Positions 11,281 to 22,329 of a stretch of 64,000 bases of DNA are shown here, one piece after another; position 1 is the stretch's first letter; every line of letters starts with the position of its first letter. The notes below the pieces were generated by a model, which made no database searches, was not told the DNA's origin, and saw only the letters and a program-made list of their open reading frames with translations. The stretch comes from Chamaecyparis obtusa (taxonomy: Eukaryota; Streptophyta; Pinopsida; Cupressales; Cupressaceae): assembly GCA_027943335.1 (NCBI GenBank), contig BSBK01000525.1, positions 1 through 64,000 of the forward strand, written 5' to 3'. The translations under genes and the position numbers were made by a program.

Positions 11281-11477
11281 TTGTTTTATGAGCTCACTGT
11301 TTGAGCATCGCATGTCCCTATTTGATTGGTCGGTACTCTATTTGTTATATTGATGCTATTAGATCAAATAAGGACATCAGTAATAAAATAGGGACATCAA
11401 TAATAAAATAATACACTTACTATTTTGAATTTGAGTTCATAAAGATTAAGATATCCCTATTTTATTATCGATGTCCC

Positions 11478-11800
11478 TATTTACATCTTTTCTTCAAATG
11501 ACCCAAAAACATCAAGAATGTTCCTATATGGTCACTAATAGCCAACTTTCAAAAGAATATGAATGAATGCAAACATACATAAGTGGATGAACATAAATAA
11601 TGAAGGTACCAAACATTGCCTAAAGTAATGAAGTGTTGACCTAGGGTTCAATCTAGTATGCTATTGTATGATCCAAAACCTACAAGGAAGGAAAAGATGG
11701 GGTTAGATCCAAAGGATCTAAGCAATGCCTGACACCTTATTACTGATCCTCATCTACAATTATACATGTGAATAATCAAGCCATACACTTCTAAAATGAA
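11478..11800. repeat. ~320-bp block, copy B
   Basis: Runs from TTACATCTTTTCTTCAAATG to AATCAAGCCATACACTTCTA. It closely matches 15290-15595 in the same orientation and contains a small palindrome, TTAGATCCAAAGGATCTAA. No coding function recognised. Confidence 0.65.
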
Positions 11801-12671
11801 CTATGCTACAAAACATGGGTGTGTGTTAATGTGATTCAAAAGCTATTATGCAAGATTGTTTTATTATTGAGATAAGGATATCTTAATTCTACAAGAATAA
11901 ATGTTTTGAGAATTATTTAAATTTAATTTTGGCAATAACATGAGGAGTGATATATTTCAAGCTTCAGTGTGATTTCATACCACACAGTGTTCGTAATTTA
12001 CATTCAGTGCATTATTTACGCTTGTATTGGTGGGAAAACTCTTGAAAACGCACAAAATAGATTGCATTCAACCATGTTGTTTACATGACACATGTAGTTT
12101 ACCTCTAGCCTAAATCAGTGTTGCATACAAATCTGTGGACGTTGCGTGGTATGAAGCCTCGCTGAAGCTTGAAAATGATAAGCATTATGATGCTGATGTA
12201 TGGTGTGGTAAACACAAGTATAGTTTCTTGTAAGCTGCTATTGGTATAGTTTTTTTGTTTCCAATAGTTGTAGAATCCAGCTTCTCCTATACTTACACAT
12301 ATGTATACATTTTGGGCTTGGCTTTAATGTCATGTAAATTTGAGTGAAATGGTAATAATATTTAAGAGCAACAAGTATGGCATTTTAAACAAGTATGCAT
12401 ATATATTATATAATAGGAGGAGTAATATATTTTAATGGCAACACTTAATGAGAAGGATGCCTGTATAACAAAAGGAGTGATATATTTTAATGACAGTGGA
12501 CATAGAAATTGTAGTGAAACTCTGTAATTTATTATTGTAAGTGGACATAAAAATTACATTGTAAGTAGTAGGATGATTGTAAGTGGACATAGAAATTACA
12601 GTGAAACTCTATAATTTATTATGTTTCAGTGTTGTATATCCATAGTCAATGTCTATTTAAACTTTAGGATG
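11801..12671. other. No gene recognised
   Basis: AT-rich spacer with short local repeats such as GTAAGTGGACATA(G/A)AAATTAC near 12540-12600 and GGAGTGATATATTTTAATG near 12420-12490. No ORF or transposon domain. Confidence 0.4.
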
Positions 12672-12676
12672 ATACT

Positions 12677-13915
12677 TGTAATACCCCAAAAATGGGCTAT
12701 AAGTTCATTAATCTCCTACATCTTCAATTCGAACAAAATCGACATCAAAGTCCTAACCTAAGGCACATCTAAACATCATCGAATCATAATTGATTATCTT
12801 AAATTTTGCATCGGGGAATATTCCTAGTAATATTCCTAATTATCTTAATTATCTTTAATTTAATGATTATTTGGCGATAAATCACATTTATCCTAAGTTT
12901 GATTAATTGAATATTTTCATATTTAATTAATTAGATTTAATATTTGCCACTTAATTATGTAATTAAATTTAATTCTATCTATTATTAATTGTATTATTTA
13001 ATTTTGACAATAAATCAAAATTCCTATCTTTAATTGATTAAATTCTTATTTAATTAATTAAAGCATGTTGTCATTATTTAATAGTATAATTTTTAATAAA
13101 AGTTTGAATAAATAGTTAATTAACCCATAAATTAATTATTTATTTTCAAAAATCAGTTGAGTTGAGGATAAATCACTTTATTTATTTATTTAATTCTTAA
13201 TTATTATGCATATTCAAAAGAAACAGTTAAACTCCAAATCAGAAAATCAATGCAAGTTATTGACTTTTTGGAACTCAACATCCTTTTGGAGTTCAAAAAG
13301 CTGATCTAAACTCTAATTTGAGTTAAAAAGCTATTTTTGCATGATTTTGAGAATTAACTATCTTTCATGATCAGATAACTCAAAAATCAAGCTGAGTTTA
13401 TTTGAGTGATTTATGGCTTTTTCCCATGCACCTCCAAAGCCCTGGATTTCTATAAATTAAAGGCTTCAGCTCTTCACAAATCATCTCATATTTTGCACAA
13501 TCACGCTGGAGAATTGGAATTGAAGAATCAAAGCTCTAGCGAATCGACATTTTTGTGAGATCAATCTTATTTTTGCATTCATATTTCATATCATTGTTAG
13601 ATTAGCATAGCATATCAGTTTTCAATAGCATTCATATCATATCAGTTTTTATCATTCTTATTGCATAGAAAATATCAAAAATATAGATTAATTGCATTTA
13701 TTTCATATCTAGAATTGCATTCAAATCCTTCATTTAGGTGTCGTCTAGGTCACTGATCTCGATAATAATCTGAGAACATTAATTTCACACCTATTAGAAG
13801 GCAGTAAATCGCTTGGTTAGATAGCTTTCAATTTTGCATGATTTTGATTATCACTAACCTCTAATGTTTTACTGAGTGTTGTGTCTACAGATCAGGTACA
13901 ATTTTCACACACACA
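12677..13915. mobile_element. Solo LTR with target-site duplication ATACT
   Basis: Starts TGTAATACCCCAAAAATGG and ends TTTTCACACACACA, so it has the TG...CA termini of an LTR. The 5 bp before it (12672-12676, ATACT) equal the 5 bp after it (13916-13920, ATACT). Inside, TCTATAAATTAAAGG at about 13450 looks like a TATA box with transcribed R-like sequence downstream, which implies + orientation. No internal region or partner LTR lies next to it, as expected after LTR-LTR recombination. The superfamily is uncertain; a TGTAATACCCC start is common in plant gypsy LTRs. Confidence 0.85.
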
Positions 13916-13920
13916 ATACT

Positions 13921-14280
13921 TATATGATGGATTAAGTAAATTGTTCTTACCTTGAGACTAGTACACCATGGGATTAGAGGATGGTTGTTATAATAGCAAT
14001 TGTGTGTTTGTGGGATACTTTTATATTTTGTGTTAAATGATGATACATATGTGTTTCTTCCTTTTACAACAGTTTATATTCTGATACTTATGTCTTGAAT
14101 TGTCAAATGACCACTGAGTGATAATTTCAAAAGTGTATCATAATTAAAGGCATGCGAATTCATATTGTACTTAATTTGAATGCCACTGTGTAATGTTTTT
14201 ACTTGCGATATTTCGAGACCCCTCTCCATTTTAAACTAACCTATGACTTCAAAGGAGGAATTATGAAATATAATTGTAGG
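13921..14280. other. No gene recognised
   Basis: AT-rich spacer resuming the sequence that the solo LTR interrupted. It runs into another copy of the mosaic repeat (TAGGTAGTTATCTCTTTTAT at 14279). Confidence 0.4.
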
Positions 14281-14830
14281 TAGTTATCTCTTTTATAATG
14301 ATGGAGGAGTCAAAGGCAATGATCAATGAGGTTGCTGCTATTAGATCATACATTAATACACTTACTATTTTGACAACAATAACATTGCATGATGCCATAG
14401 ATCAAATTCAAAACAGTAAGTGTATTATTTTATTACTGATGTCCCTATTTTATTACTGATGTCTCTATTTGATCTAATAACATCAATATAAAAATAGAGC
14501 ACCGACCATTCAAATAGGGACATGAGGTGCTCAAACAGTGAGCTCATAAAAAATGCATGATGCCCTATCTTGCAGCCTGTGAGCCATCAAGACATTTCCT
14601 CATGAAATGATCATAAATGGGGAGTACCACATAGTGAATATCAACAATAAAACAAATAAAGAGAGATCAAACACTTCACACAATGCCTTGAAGGTAATAG
14701 CAACGATGCCCTAGCTCTCAAAGCTTGCGGGTCATCGAGCATTCCAAATGCAAAGATGTAAACAATGCCAGTATTAACATTTATATTTTGCCATTAAATC
14801 AACAAATGCCATCAAAATGAAATTGATTTA
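14281..14830. repeat. Mosaic of the 851-bp/242-bp repeat family
   Basis: Contains GGTGCTCAAACAGTGAGCTC, GCCATCAAGACATTTCCTCA at about 14583 and AAAGAGAGATCAAACACTTC. A short palindrome of ATGTC(C/T)CTATTTGAT against TCAAATAGGGACAT spans 14458-14522. One 242-bp unit is present, joined to a piece of the 851-bp unit. Confidence 0.65.
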
Positions 14831-14890
14831 ATGAGAAGACAAAGCTTGAATGCCTACCTCAAGTCATGGCTGCCATATAAAGATCAAATG

Positions 14891-15064
14891 CTAAGGAACT
14901 ATGTTATAAAATTTCATGCCAAATTTCAAGGCATGAAATTTTATAACTGTACATATATTTTCTTCGAGTCCCCCACATTGTAAACTCAATGATAAGGAGA
15001 AAAAAGTATGATGTCAAAAAGTATAAAATTTCATGCCTTGAAATTTTATAACATAGTTCCTTAG
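14891..15064. mobile_element. ~174-bp MITE with long inverted termini
   Basis: The ends CTAAGGAACTATGTTATAAA and TTTATAACATAGTTCCTTAG are exact reverse complements. Each arm continues into AATTTCAAGGCATGAAATTT, itself nearly palindromic. TA is present at both outer ends, compatible with a TA target duplication of the Tc1/mariner type. The same flanking phrase, GCTGCCATAT, occurs on both sides. No coding capacity. Confidence 0.75.
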
Positions 15065-15289
15065 TAGCTGCCATATGAAGAGCAGTGCAAGGTGGCAACT
15101 TTTCCATTTTACCACAATTAGGGCCCTCTTTTACCATGCTTTATGAGCTTTATACTTTTACCATGCTTTACGAGCTTTATGTTTTTGTTTTGAGTGAAGA
15201 CAAAGATTATCTTAATTTTTTATCTTTAAATTTTATTTGTTTTATGATTTTAAAAATTGAAATAAAAAATATAAACTTGTAAGAAACTT

Positions 15290-15595
15290 TTACATCTTTT
15301 CATCAAATGACCCAAAAATATCAAGAATCATCATATATGGTCGCTAATAGCCAACATTCAGAAGAATAAGAATGAATGCAAACATACGTAAGTGGATGAA
15401 CATAAATAATGAAGGTATCAGACATTGCCTGAAGTAATGAAGTGTTGACCCAGGATTCAATCCAGTATGCTCTTGTATGATCCAAAACCTGCAAGGAAGG
15501 AAAAGATGGGGTTAGATCCAAAGGATCTAAGTAATGCCTGACACCCTATTACTGATCCTCATCTACAATAATGCATGTGCATAGTCAAGCCATAC
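15290..15595. repeat. ~320-bp block, copy C
   Basis: Close direct copy of 11478-11800: TCAAATGACCCAAAAA, GTCGCTAATAGCCAAC, AAGTGGATGAACATAAATAA and GATGGGGTTAGATCCAAAGG. A - strand ORF crosses it, but copy B does not keep that frame, so coding is unlikely. Confidence 0.65.
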
Positions 15596-16270
15596 ATAAA
15601 CTCAACAACATGGTAGCATTGATCCAATAACAGAAAATACATTACAAATGCCAAGCTCACGGTCTCAATGAAATAAATAGTGTATAAAATAATATATGGT
15701 GCACAACAACAAGAAGCATGTAATGACAATAATAACATTGCATGATGCCCGAGCTCAAATTCAAAATAGTAAGTGTATTAATGTATGATCTAATAGCAGC
15801 AACCTCATTGATCATTAGCTTTCATTCCTCCATCATTATAAAAGAGATAACTACCTACAACTATATTTCATAGTTCCTCCTTTGAAGTCATAGGTTAGTT
15901 TAACTATTGGACAATGAGCTGATAGGAGATTCGAATAGATTTGAATAAAAACTAAGAGTATTGAATTTTATCATGCAATGTTATTGTTGTCATTGCATGC
16001 TTGCTGCTATTGTGCACCATATATTGTTTTATACACTGTTTATTTCATTGAGACTGTGAGCTATTGTAGTTGACTGTATTCTTTTGGGGTCTGATCTATT
16101 GTAGTTGTATCTTTTTTCTTTGAATCATTGTTTACTTGATTACTTTTGATGCAATATTTGTGTGAAGAACAAGAACAAAATGGTGAATGAGTGTATTTGA
16201 CAAAGATAAACATGACACATTTTGTTGGGCTAATTGGGTTGGCCTGGTACCATTTACATGGCCTGGCTAG
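15596..16270. repeat. Inverted and direct pieces of the 851-bp family
   Basis: CTCATTGATCATTAGCTTTC and AGTAGTATTATTT-type pieces at 15700-15880 are reverse complements of the 851-bp unit. From about 15970 the sequence reads forward again (ATATTGTTTTATACACTGTT) into a block shared with 8280-8525: TCTTTTGGGGTCTGATCTAT and AACAAGAACAAAATGGTGAA. Confidence 0.55.
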
Positions 16271-17040
16271 ATATTAAACAGTGAGCTCATGAATAATGCC
16301 AGTATTAAACAGTGAGCTCATGAACAATGTATGATGCCCTAGCTTGCAGCCCGCGAGCCATCAAGACATTTCTTCATGAAATGATCATAATCAGGGAGTA
16401 CCACATAGTGAATATCAACAACAAAACAAATAAAGAGAGATCAAACACTTCACACAATGTCTTGAAGGTAATAGAAATGATGCCCTAGCTCTCAAAGCTC
16501 GTAAGTCATGAAGCATTCCAAATGAAAAGATGTAAACAATGCTAGTATTAAACAGTGAGCTCATGAACAATGTATGATGCCCTAGCTTGCAGCTCGTGAT
16601 CCATCAAGACATTTCTTCATGAAATGATCATAAACAGGGAGTACCACATAGTGAATATCAACAACAAAATAAATAAAGAGAGATCAAACACTTACAATGC
16701 CTTGAAGGTAATAGAAACGATACCCTAGCTCTCAAAGCTCACAGGTCATCAAGCATTCCAAATGAAAAGATGTAAACTATGGCAGTATTAAATAATGAGC
16801 TCATGAACAATGTATGATGCCCTAGCTTGCAGCCTGCGAGCCACCAAGACATTTCCTTATGAAATGATCATAAATAGGGAGTACCACATAGTGAATATCA
16901 ACAACAAAACAAATAAAGAGAGATCAAACACTTCACACAATGCCTTAAAGGTAATAGCAACGATGCCCTAGCTCTCAAAGCTCGTAGGTCATTGAGCATT
17001 CCAAATGCTAAGATGTAAACAATGCCACTATTAGCAATGC
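16270..17040. repeat. Three tandem ~242-bp units
   Basis: The landmark GAGCCATCAAGACATTTC (or a close variant) lies at 16355, 16598 and 16838, giving periods of 243 and 240 bp. Each unit carries CAGTGAGCTCATGAACAATG, ATGATGCCCTAGCTTGCAG, GAGTACCACATAGTGAATAT, AAAGAGAGATCAAACACTT and CATTCCAAATG. This is the longest array of this family in the window. Confidence 0.8.
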
Positions 17041-17079
17041 TAAGATGTAAACAATGCCACTGAAATTGAGTTAATGAGA

Positions 17080-17280
17080 AGACAAAGCTTGAATGGATAC
17101 CTCAAGTGCTAGTGCCCTCTTCCCACACGGTGTCAGCCTCTTTGTGCATGCCAAACTTGAATGCCCTCTTTGCGCCACGCAAAAGTGCAGTGTCATCTTC
17201 GCTATAGCTCTTCAAATTCACAAATTACAAATGACACTTTCTTTTTCTTTTCTTTTTTTGTTTATAACCAAATGGGTGTA
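17080..17280. repeat. ~200-bp module, second copy
   Basis: Direct copy of 9421-9624: CCTCTTCCCACACGGTGTC, CGCCACGCAAAAGTGCAGTG and TTTATAACCAAATGGGTG. It borders the truncated end of the copia element that follows. Confidence 0.65.
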
Positions 17281-17392
17281 GCAATTATGATGTCATCATC
17301 ACTATTATGACACCGTTGGGGGCATTTGCAAAAAAAATATAAAAAACAAACACAAATTGTAGTGGCGTTGAAATTTGACCCCAAATGTTGTA

Positions 17393-17600
17393 GTGGTACT
17401 AGTGACCATGTGTTGTTATTTTCAATCTGATCAATCTCTCTTTTCATTTCATTAACCCAATCTTCATTTTCAAGTGCATCCTTAGCTAATCTTGTCTCAA
17501 CTTCAGAAATTAAACATGTATTATCTTTCAACTTACTTCTTATCACGACTCCTGCATTCTTGTCTCCGATAATTTTGCTTAGTGAGTGGTGTCTTCTCAC
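17393..17600 (-). pseudogene. copia pol, linker just before RT (truncated)
   Basis: The frame contains HSLSKIIGDKNAGVVIRSKL, then DALENEDWVNEMKREIDQIE, then NNNTWSLVP. This is the conserved stretch immediately before the reverse transcriptase of copia polyproteins. The expected continuation of the Pro is replaced by unrelated sequence (LQHLGSNF...). The joint at about 17393 falls on a CACTACAACA-like sequence read on the - strand. Confidence 0.8.
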
Positions 17601-17669
17601 ATGTTTTGCTAAAACAAGCTTAGTAGACTATTCTTTAACATTTTCATCTCTTGCTAGAGGCTCAACTTG

Positions 17670-18510
17670 CTACATGGTTTCTTCTTGTTGCAGCTTAGGT
17701 GCAGTGCCTAAAATTCCATCCTTTACATATACAAATCTTTGATAATCTTCTAGTTCCTTTTTGCCATCTTCTTTATTTCTTTCTGCAAATTCATCAACCC
17801 TCACATTTTCACTTTCCACAATTTTGTTAGTAGCCTTATTCAAATATTTATAAGATTTGCTCATTGATGAATATCCTAGGAATATACCTTCATCTCTTTT
17901 AGAATCAAACTTTCCATTCCTAGCATCTTTCAGTGTGTAACACCTAATTCCAAAATTTTTAAAGTAACTAACATTCGATGTAATCCCATAATAGAGTTCA
18001 TAAGGGGTCTTATTTGTACCTTTCTTCAATTATACTCACTTGAGTGTGTAGACAACAGTACTAATGGCTTCTCTCCAAAATGTTTGTGCAACCTCTTTGT
18101 CAATCAACAATGTTCTAGCACAATCAACTGTTGATTTGTTCCTTCTTTTAGCTATGCCATTTTATTGTGGAGTCCTCGGCGCAGATACTTGTCTTTTGAT
18201 TCCATTTTCATTGCAGAAGATAATAATTTCATCAGAGATAAATTCATTGCCTCTATCTAATCTAAAACATTATAGTTGTTTACATGTTTCCTTTTCAACT
18301 CTAGCCTTCTACTATTTAAACATTTGGAATGCATTAGAATTCTCTTTTAGAAATATTACCGACATCATTCTTGAATAGTCATCAACAAACAAAATGAAAT
18401 ATTGATCTCCATAATAACTTTGTATTCTCATAGGACCACAAAGGTCAGTATGAACTAATTCCAAAATACCATTAGATGAGTAATACTTGCTTGAGAAACT
18501 TGATTTAAAT
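17670..18510 (-). pseudogene. copia integrase, inactivated
   Basis: The upstream part reads GNEFISDEIIIFCNENGIKR and VSAPRTPQ, then a TAA stop, then NGIAKRRNKSTVDCARTLLI; the downstream part reads NKTPYELYYG and IFLGYSSMSKSYKYLN. In copia integrases the Glu of NG(I/V)(A/V)ERRN is the catalytic acid. Here it is Lys (AAA), next to the stop, so catalysis would be lost even if the frame were read through. A second stop and a shift separate the two parts near 18030. Integrase would normally insert the cDNA into host DNA. Confidence 0.85.
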
Positions 18511-18813
18511 CTAACATTCCTTACACATCACTTTATTAGGTTTTCTTAATTTTAGTAGACCTCTTACTCTATTCTTTTTTCTCACCTTAACCATGTTGTC
18601 AAAATTTACATGACAGAGTCTTTTATGCCATATCCATACATCTTCAACTTTAACAAACAAGCAACTCTTTGCAACAATATCAAGGTAGAATAGGTTACCT
18701 TTAGATTGTTCACCGGTTCCAATCAAATCTCCATCAATACCATAGACCTTCAGTTTTATGTTTTGAAATTCCAGTCGATGACTAGTGTTGTTCAATTGTG
18801 CAACACTTAACAA
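18511..18813 (-). pseudogene. copia GAG-pre-integrase (zinc-binding) domain
   Basis: A 100-codon open frame with WHKRLCHVNFDNMVKV and a terminal MCKEC. The His-His...Cys-Cys arrangement is the zinc-binding GAG-pre-integrase domain. Upstream, MLSVAQLNNTSHRLEF matches the usual N(L/M)LSV(A/S)QL box. It is in good condition compared with the rest of the element. Confidence 0.82.
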
Positions 18814-19240
18814 ATTTTAGTTTATTCCTTGAACCCAATAAGCATCATCACATCTACTCTTTTTATTTAGTATAATGGATCCTCTTCCTTTAACAAAACA
18901 TGGAGCATCATTTCCAAATCTAACAAATCATCCATCATACTCTTCTAGGTTCTCAAACTTATCAATGTCACTAGTCATATGATGTGAACATCCACTATCA
19001 ATTAACCATGGGTCAGTTTTGCTAACATGAGAAATAAGAGATTTTTCATCTTCATACCTCTCTTCTTCTGAATCATCCTTCATAACAACATAGACAACTT
19101 CCACATTTTATTTTGTGTCATCAAATTTATCATCAGTTACTCCTTCCTTAGCTAGGTAGTAGGAATTCAAACCTTTATCCTTGTAATATCTAAACCTTCA
19201 ATATTGGTTCTCCTTCTTATCACTTTTATCACTCCTATCA
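18814..19240 (-). pseudogene. copia protease region, degenerate
   Basis: On the - strand, WLIDSGCSHHMTSDIDKFEN (about 19010-18950) contains the D-S-G active-site triad of a retroviral-type aspartic protease. It is followed by VKGRGSIILNKKSRCDDAYW. Stops interrupt the region. Confidence 0.75.
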
Positions 19241-19244
19241 TTGT

Positions 19245-20087
19245 CAGGACATCTAGATGCAATGTGACCAATATTGTTACAATTAAAATATTTCAAAGGC
19301 TGTTTACCTTTATACTTTCCTTTACCTCTCAGTAGCCTCTTTGCCAATAGTGCTTCCAACTCTTCTTGTTCTTTCTCTTCGATTAGGATACTATCATATT
19401 CACTTCCACATGAACTATTGTGAATCTCTCTTTCTCTTCTTTAACTATCAATACTTAAAGATGATTTGAAGGTTGTTTCAATAGTCGGTAGACTGTTATC
19501 ATAATTACTAAGCTCAAATATAGTTAGCTTACCAATTAAGGCATCAACATTAACAATGTTGTTTAGTATGGATCTTAGTTCCTGAATAGAAGATACCCGA
19601 ATAACATACTTGGATGAAAGAGTTCTCAAAATTTTACTTGCCACTTCTTCACCAGTTAATGTTCCACACCTCTGATGTCACTAACAACTTCCTTGATTTT
19701 AAAACTATATTGAGCAATGTTCTCTTCATCTTTCATTCTCATTTCATCAAATTTACCTCTAAGACTGTCAATCTTTTCTTTTTGTACATGCATGTCTCCT
19801 CCATAAATAAGTGCAAGCTTAAGCCACATCTCTTTTGCAGTAATGCAATCCTTAACATCATTGAATTCAACATCGGTCAAGGATGAAGCAATTTCAATAA
19901 TTACCAAGATGTGTTCCTACTTTTCTCTCATCTAATCAACCATCATAGGTCTAAGAGGAGGTGGAGTATAGTCATTATCCAGAATATTAAGTGCAGAATC
20001 TCCAATTCTAGATAGGTACAATCTCATTCTGCTTTTCCATATAGAGAAACTTTCCTTGTTCAGCTTAGGTATTTCTCTCTTATGCAT
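19245..20087 (-). pseudogene. copia gag with zinc knuckle, broken
   Basis: The likely start is the ATG at 20087, about 35 bp past the primer-binding site. It reads MHKREIPKLNKESFSIWKSR, then DYTPPPLRP, a stop, then the gag body (ITAKEMWLKLALIYGG, KIDSLRGKFDEMRM, ASKILRTLSSKYVIRVSSIQ). The CCHC knuckle near 19300-19250 reads YFNCNNIGHIASRC, where the first Cys is Tyr. At least two in-frame stops lie before residue 65. Gag would form the virus-like particle. Confidence 0.82.
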
Positions 20088-20120
20088 CTTCAGATCTTTT
20101 ACTCAAGTCTTTCAAACTTA

Positions 20121-20134
20121 TCTCTGATACTAAT
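20121..20134 (-). promoter_or_regulatory. Primer-binding site of the copia element
   Basis: Read on the - strand this is ATTAGTATCAGAGA, close to the TGGTATCAGAGC used by many plant copia elements to prime from initiator Met tRNA. It directly follows the LTR end ...CCAACA. Confidence 0.7.
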
Positions 20135-21624
20135 TGTTGGATTATGGAGAGGGGGCGGGGGGGGGGGGGGGGGGGGGTGAATCAATAATCTTTGATTATT
20201 TGTACCTTAAAAACTTTCTCTGATTAACTTGGTATTAACTTAGTCATACACACTTCAATACTAAACATTAATAGTAAATTAACTTTATCAATCAATAATA
20301 ACATTCACAATAATCATTCAATGTATGTAACACCAGTATTTAATGTGGAAACCCAATTTGGGAAAAACCACTGTGGGAATTGTCACCCACTAAATAATTC
20401 ACTCTTTTGAAGTGAGCTTGGTTAAAAGCCAATCCAGTGAAAGATTATAATACACATTATTAAATGTGACCCGATTAAGGGATTTACCTCAGATCTGTTA
20501 GGATATTCACCTTGTTAGGAGAGTCCTAGTTAAAGGACTTCAAACACTCTTTAGAATGTTACCTTTTGCAAGGATTTTACAATAAGACTATTAGGTCCAC
20601 TCGGTTAAGAGATTTTTCTGTTATAGATGTTAATAAGAAACAATGAATAAATTGACCTGTAAATTAGAAACTATCTTTGTATAATCAGATCCCTTGTGTG
20701 CTCTTTGTCTTTACTTCAATCCGTCACTTTCCACTAGCTTCAACACTTCATCAAATATAGCTTTTTGACTCAGGATTCACCTTTTTCTTCTTCACTACAT
20801 CAGTTAGTGACTTATTAACCCTTCAACTTTGCCAACCATTTGTTCATACAAATTCATCCTTTATATAGACTTTGTTTTGCCTCTTAATCTCCTTTATTAC
20901 ATTTTCCTTTGATTAATCTCAGCCATCCAATTCACTTCATACACTAATTTAATGAATTTAGATCTCAGTAAAATGTTTTATCATCTCCTCGAAACTTGAA
21001 CTTTCTTAGAACTTGTTCCTTCTCTTTTTGCCGCTTAGATCTGTGCCATATATCACCACCTTGAATTTTCATGATCGTAGATCTTTTCAACTAACTCTTC
21101 CTTATCATCGGAATCATCCAGCTCATCATAGCTCATCATAAAATGTCATTCTTTTCCTTGTATTAATTAATTTATGTTCCTTTCTCAGTGGCTCACTCTG
21201 AATTTCAGTTAACTCCGCTCGATAACTAAAACCTTCTGCTCGGTGTCTTGAGTTCCTTTGCCTTTACCAAAACTTTCTTTCCTTTTACCAAGTGACTTTT
21301 TCTGCTCAGTAGCCAAACTGTTTTGCTTACCAATTTGACTACTCTTCTTTATTGACTTGATATAATCAAATGTTTGGTAGAAAAAAATTATATCAACATA
21401 ACCTTACCATTGTCTGATTTGTATTAGTTACCCAATTAAGTTCTTCATCTTCACAACATTTCACTTCTTCTTCTTAACTCATTCAACTTATATCATACTT
21501 TGAATGATATGGCAACACAATATAAATTAGATATCAATTGCTTGACATAAATGACAAGATAATAACTGATCTAATTATTCCCCAATCTTGTATACCTCTG
21601 ATCTTAGTCGGTCTTCATCAACAT
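20135..21624 (-). repeat. 5' LTR of the copia element
   Basis: On the + strand it begins TGTTGGATTATGG. The far end is placed at ...GGTCTTCATCAACA (21624), which gives TG...CA termini when read on the - strand. The far boundary is an estimate because no partner LTR remains for comparison. The phrase GTGAATCAA after a G-run resembles the LTRs at 38066 and 39961. Confidence 0.55.
20151..20177. repeat. Poly-G tract
   Basis: Twenty-six G residues broken by one C, inside the copia LTR. Its length is likely unreliable in the assembly. Confidence 0.9.
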
Positions 21625-21639
21625 CACCATGAGTTATAG

Positions 21640-22329
21640 TAACAAAAATGCATATATATAAATATACATGGTTTACCTCATGCAGGCTACATCTACAAAG
21701 AAACAATTGATCTTTCCTTTGTATTTATCTAATAAAATGAAGGGATACAACTTACAACACATTAGCTACAACTTTATCTTCTCTCTATCACAATCTCCAC
21801 ATGCCATACATAACCATTATACAATACTCTCGTAAAAGAGTTTTGCATTCTAGAGAAAGAAAAACCAACATAATCCATATCATTAGATTTATGATCTAAT
21901 GATGAATAATCTAAATTTACCATGTAAAATACAAAATTTTACAATTTAAATACGTAGCTACCTGGATAACCCCCTAAATCTTGAAGGGGGTTAACCTCCC
22001 CTCTTCCCCCTAGAAAGGGATGGGCTTGAAACATGACTACGAAAACACCCCAAAAAATTAGACCTTTAACAAGATCAGGCTCCATTACCAATAGGTATAA
22101 CACAAAATATATGAGGACATCAAACTAAATTTTGACTTAGGGAGTAAAGACCCTTACATCACACATCAAATGAATTGTGAATCCAACATTACCCAATATG
22201 TATTCCTAATAGAGTGGACACTAATTAGTGACATTGTTAATCTCTATAAAAGAAGAGGTATTAATAATCCATTTAACTATCACATGGTTACAATTAGCCC
22301 TCATTTAGGAATTTTTTTTGGGGAGCATG
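21640..22329. other. No gene recognised
   Basis: AT-rich spacer between the copia LTR and the LINE remnant. A short inverted phrase, GGGGGTTAACCTCCCC, lies near 21985. No coding signal. Confidence 0.4.

Larger units (their letters stand above)
17393..21624 (-). mobile_element. Truncated Ty1/copia retrotransposon
   Basis: On the - strand the order is LTR (21624-20135), primer-binding site, gag, protease region, GAG-pre-integrase, integrase and the pre-RT linker. It breaks off at about 17393, just after ENNNTWSLVP. The reverse transcriptase, RNase H and 3' LTR are missing. Stops and frameshifts occur throughout. The domain order (integrase before RT) is that of Ty1/copia. Confidence 0.88.

Noticed and set aside
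14904..15137. Ankyrin-like TALHMAAT in a - strand ORF
   Set aside because: A single short motif without neighbouring repeats; most of the ORF is the MITE terminal repeat.
15321..15521. 66-codon - strand ORF in the ~320-bp repeat block
   Set aside because: The sister copy at 11478-11800 breaks the frame with stops, so it is not under coding constraint.
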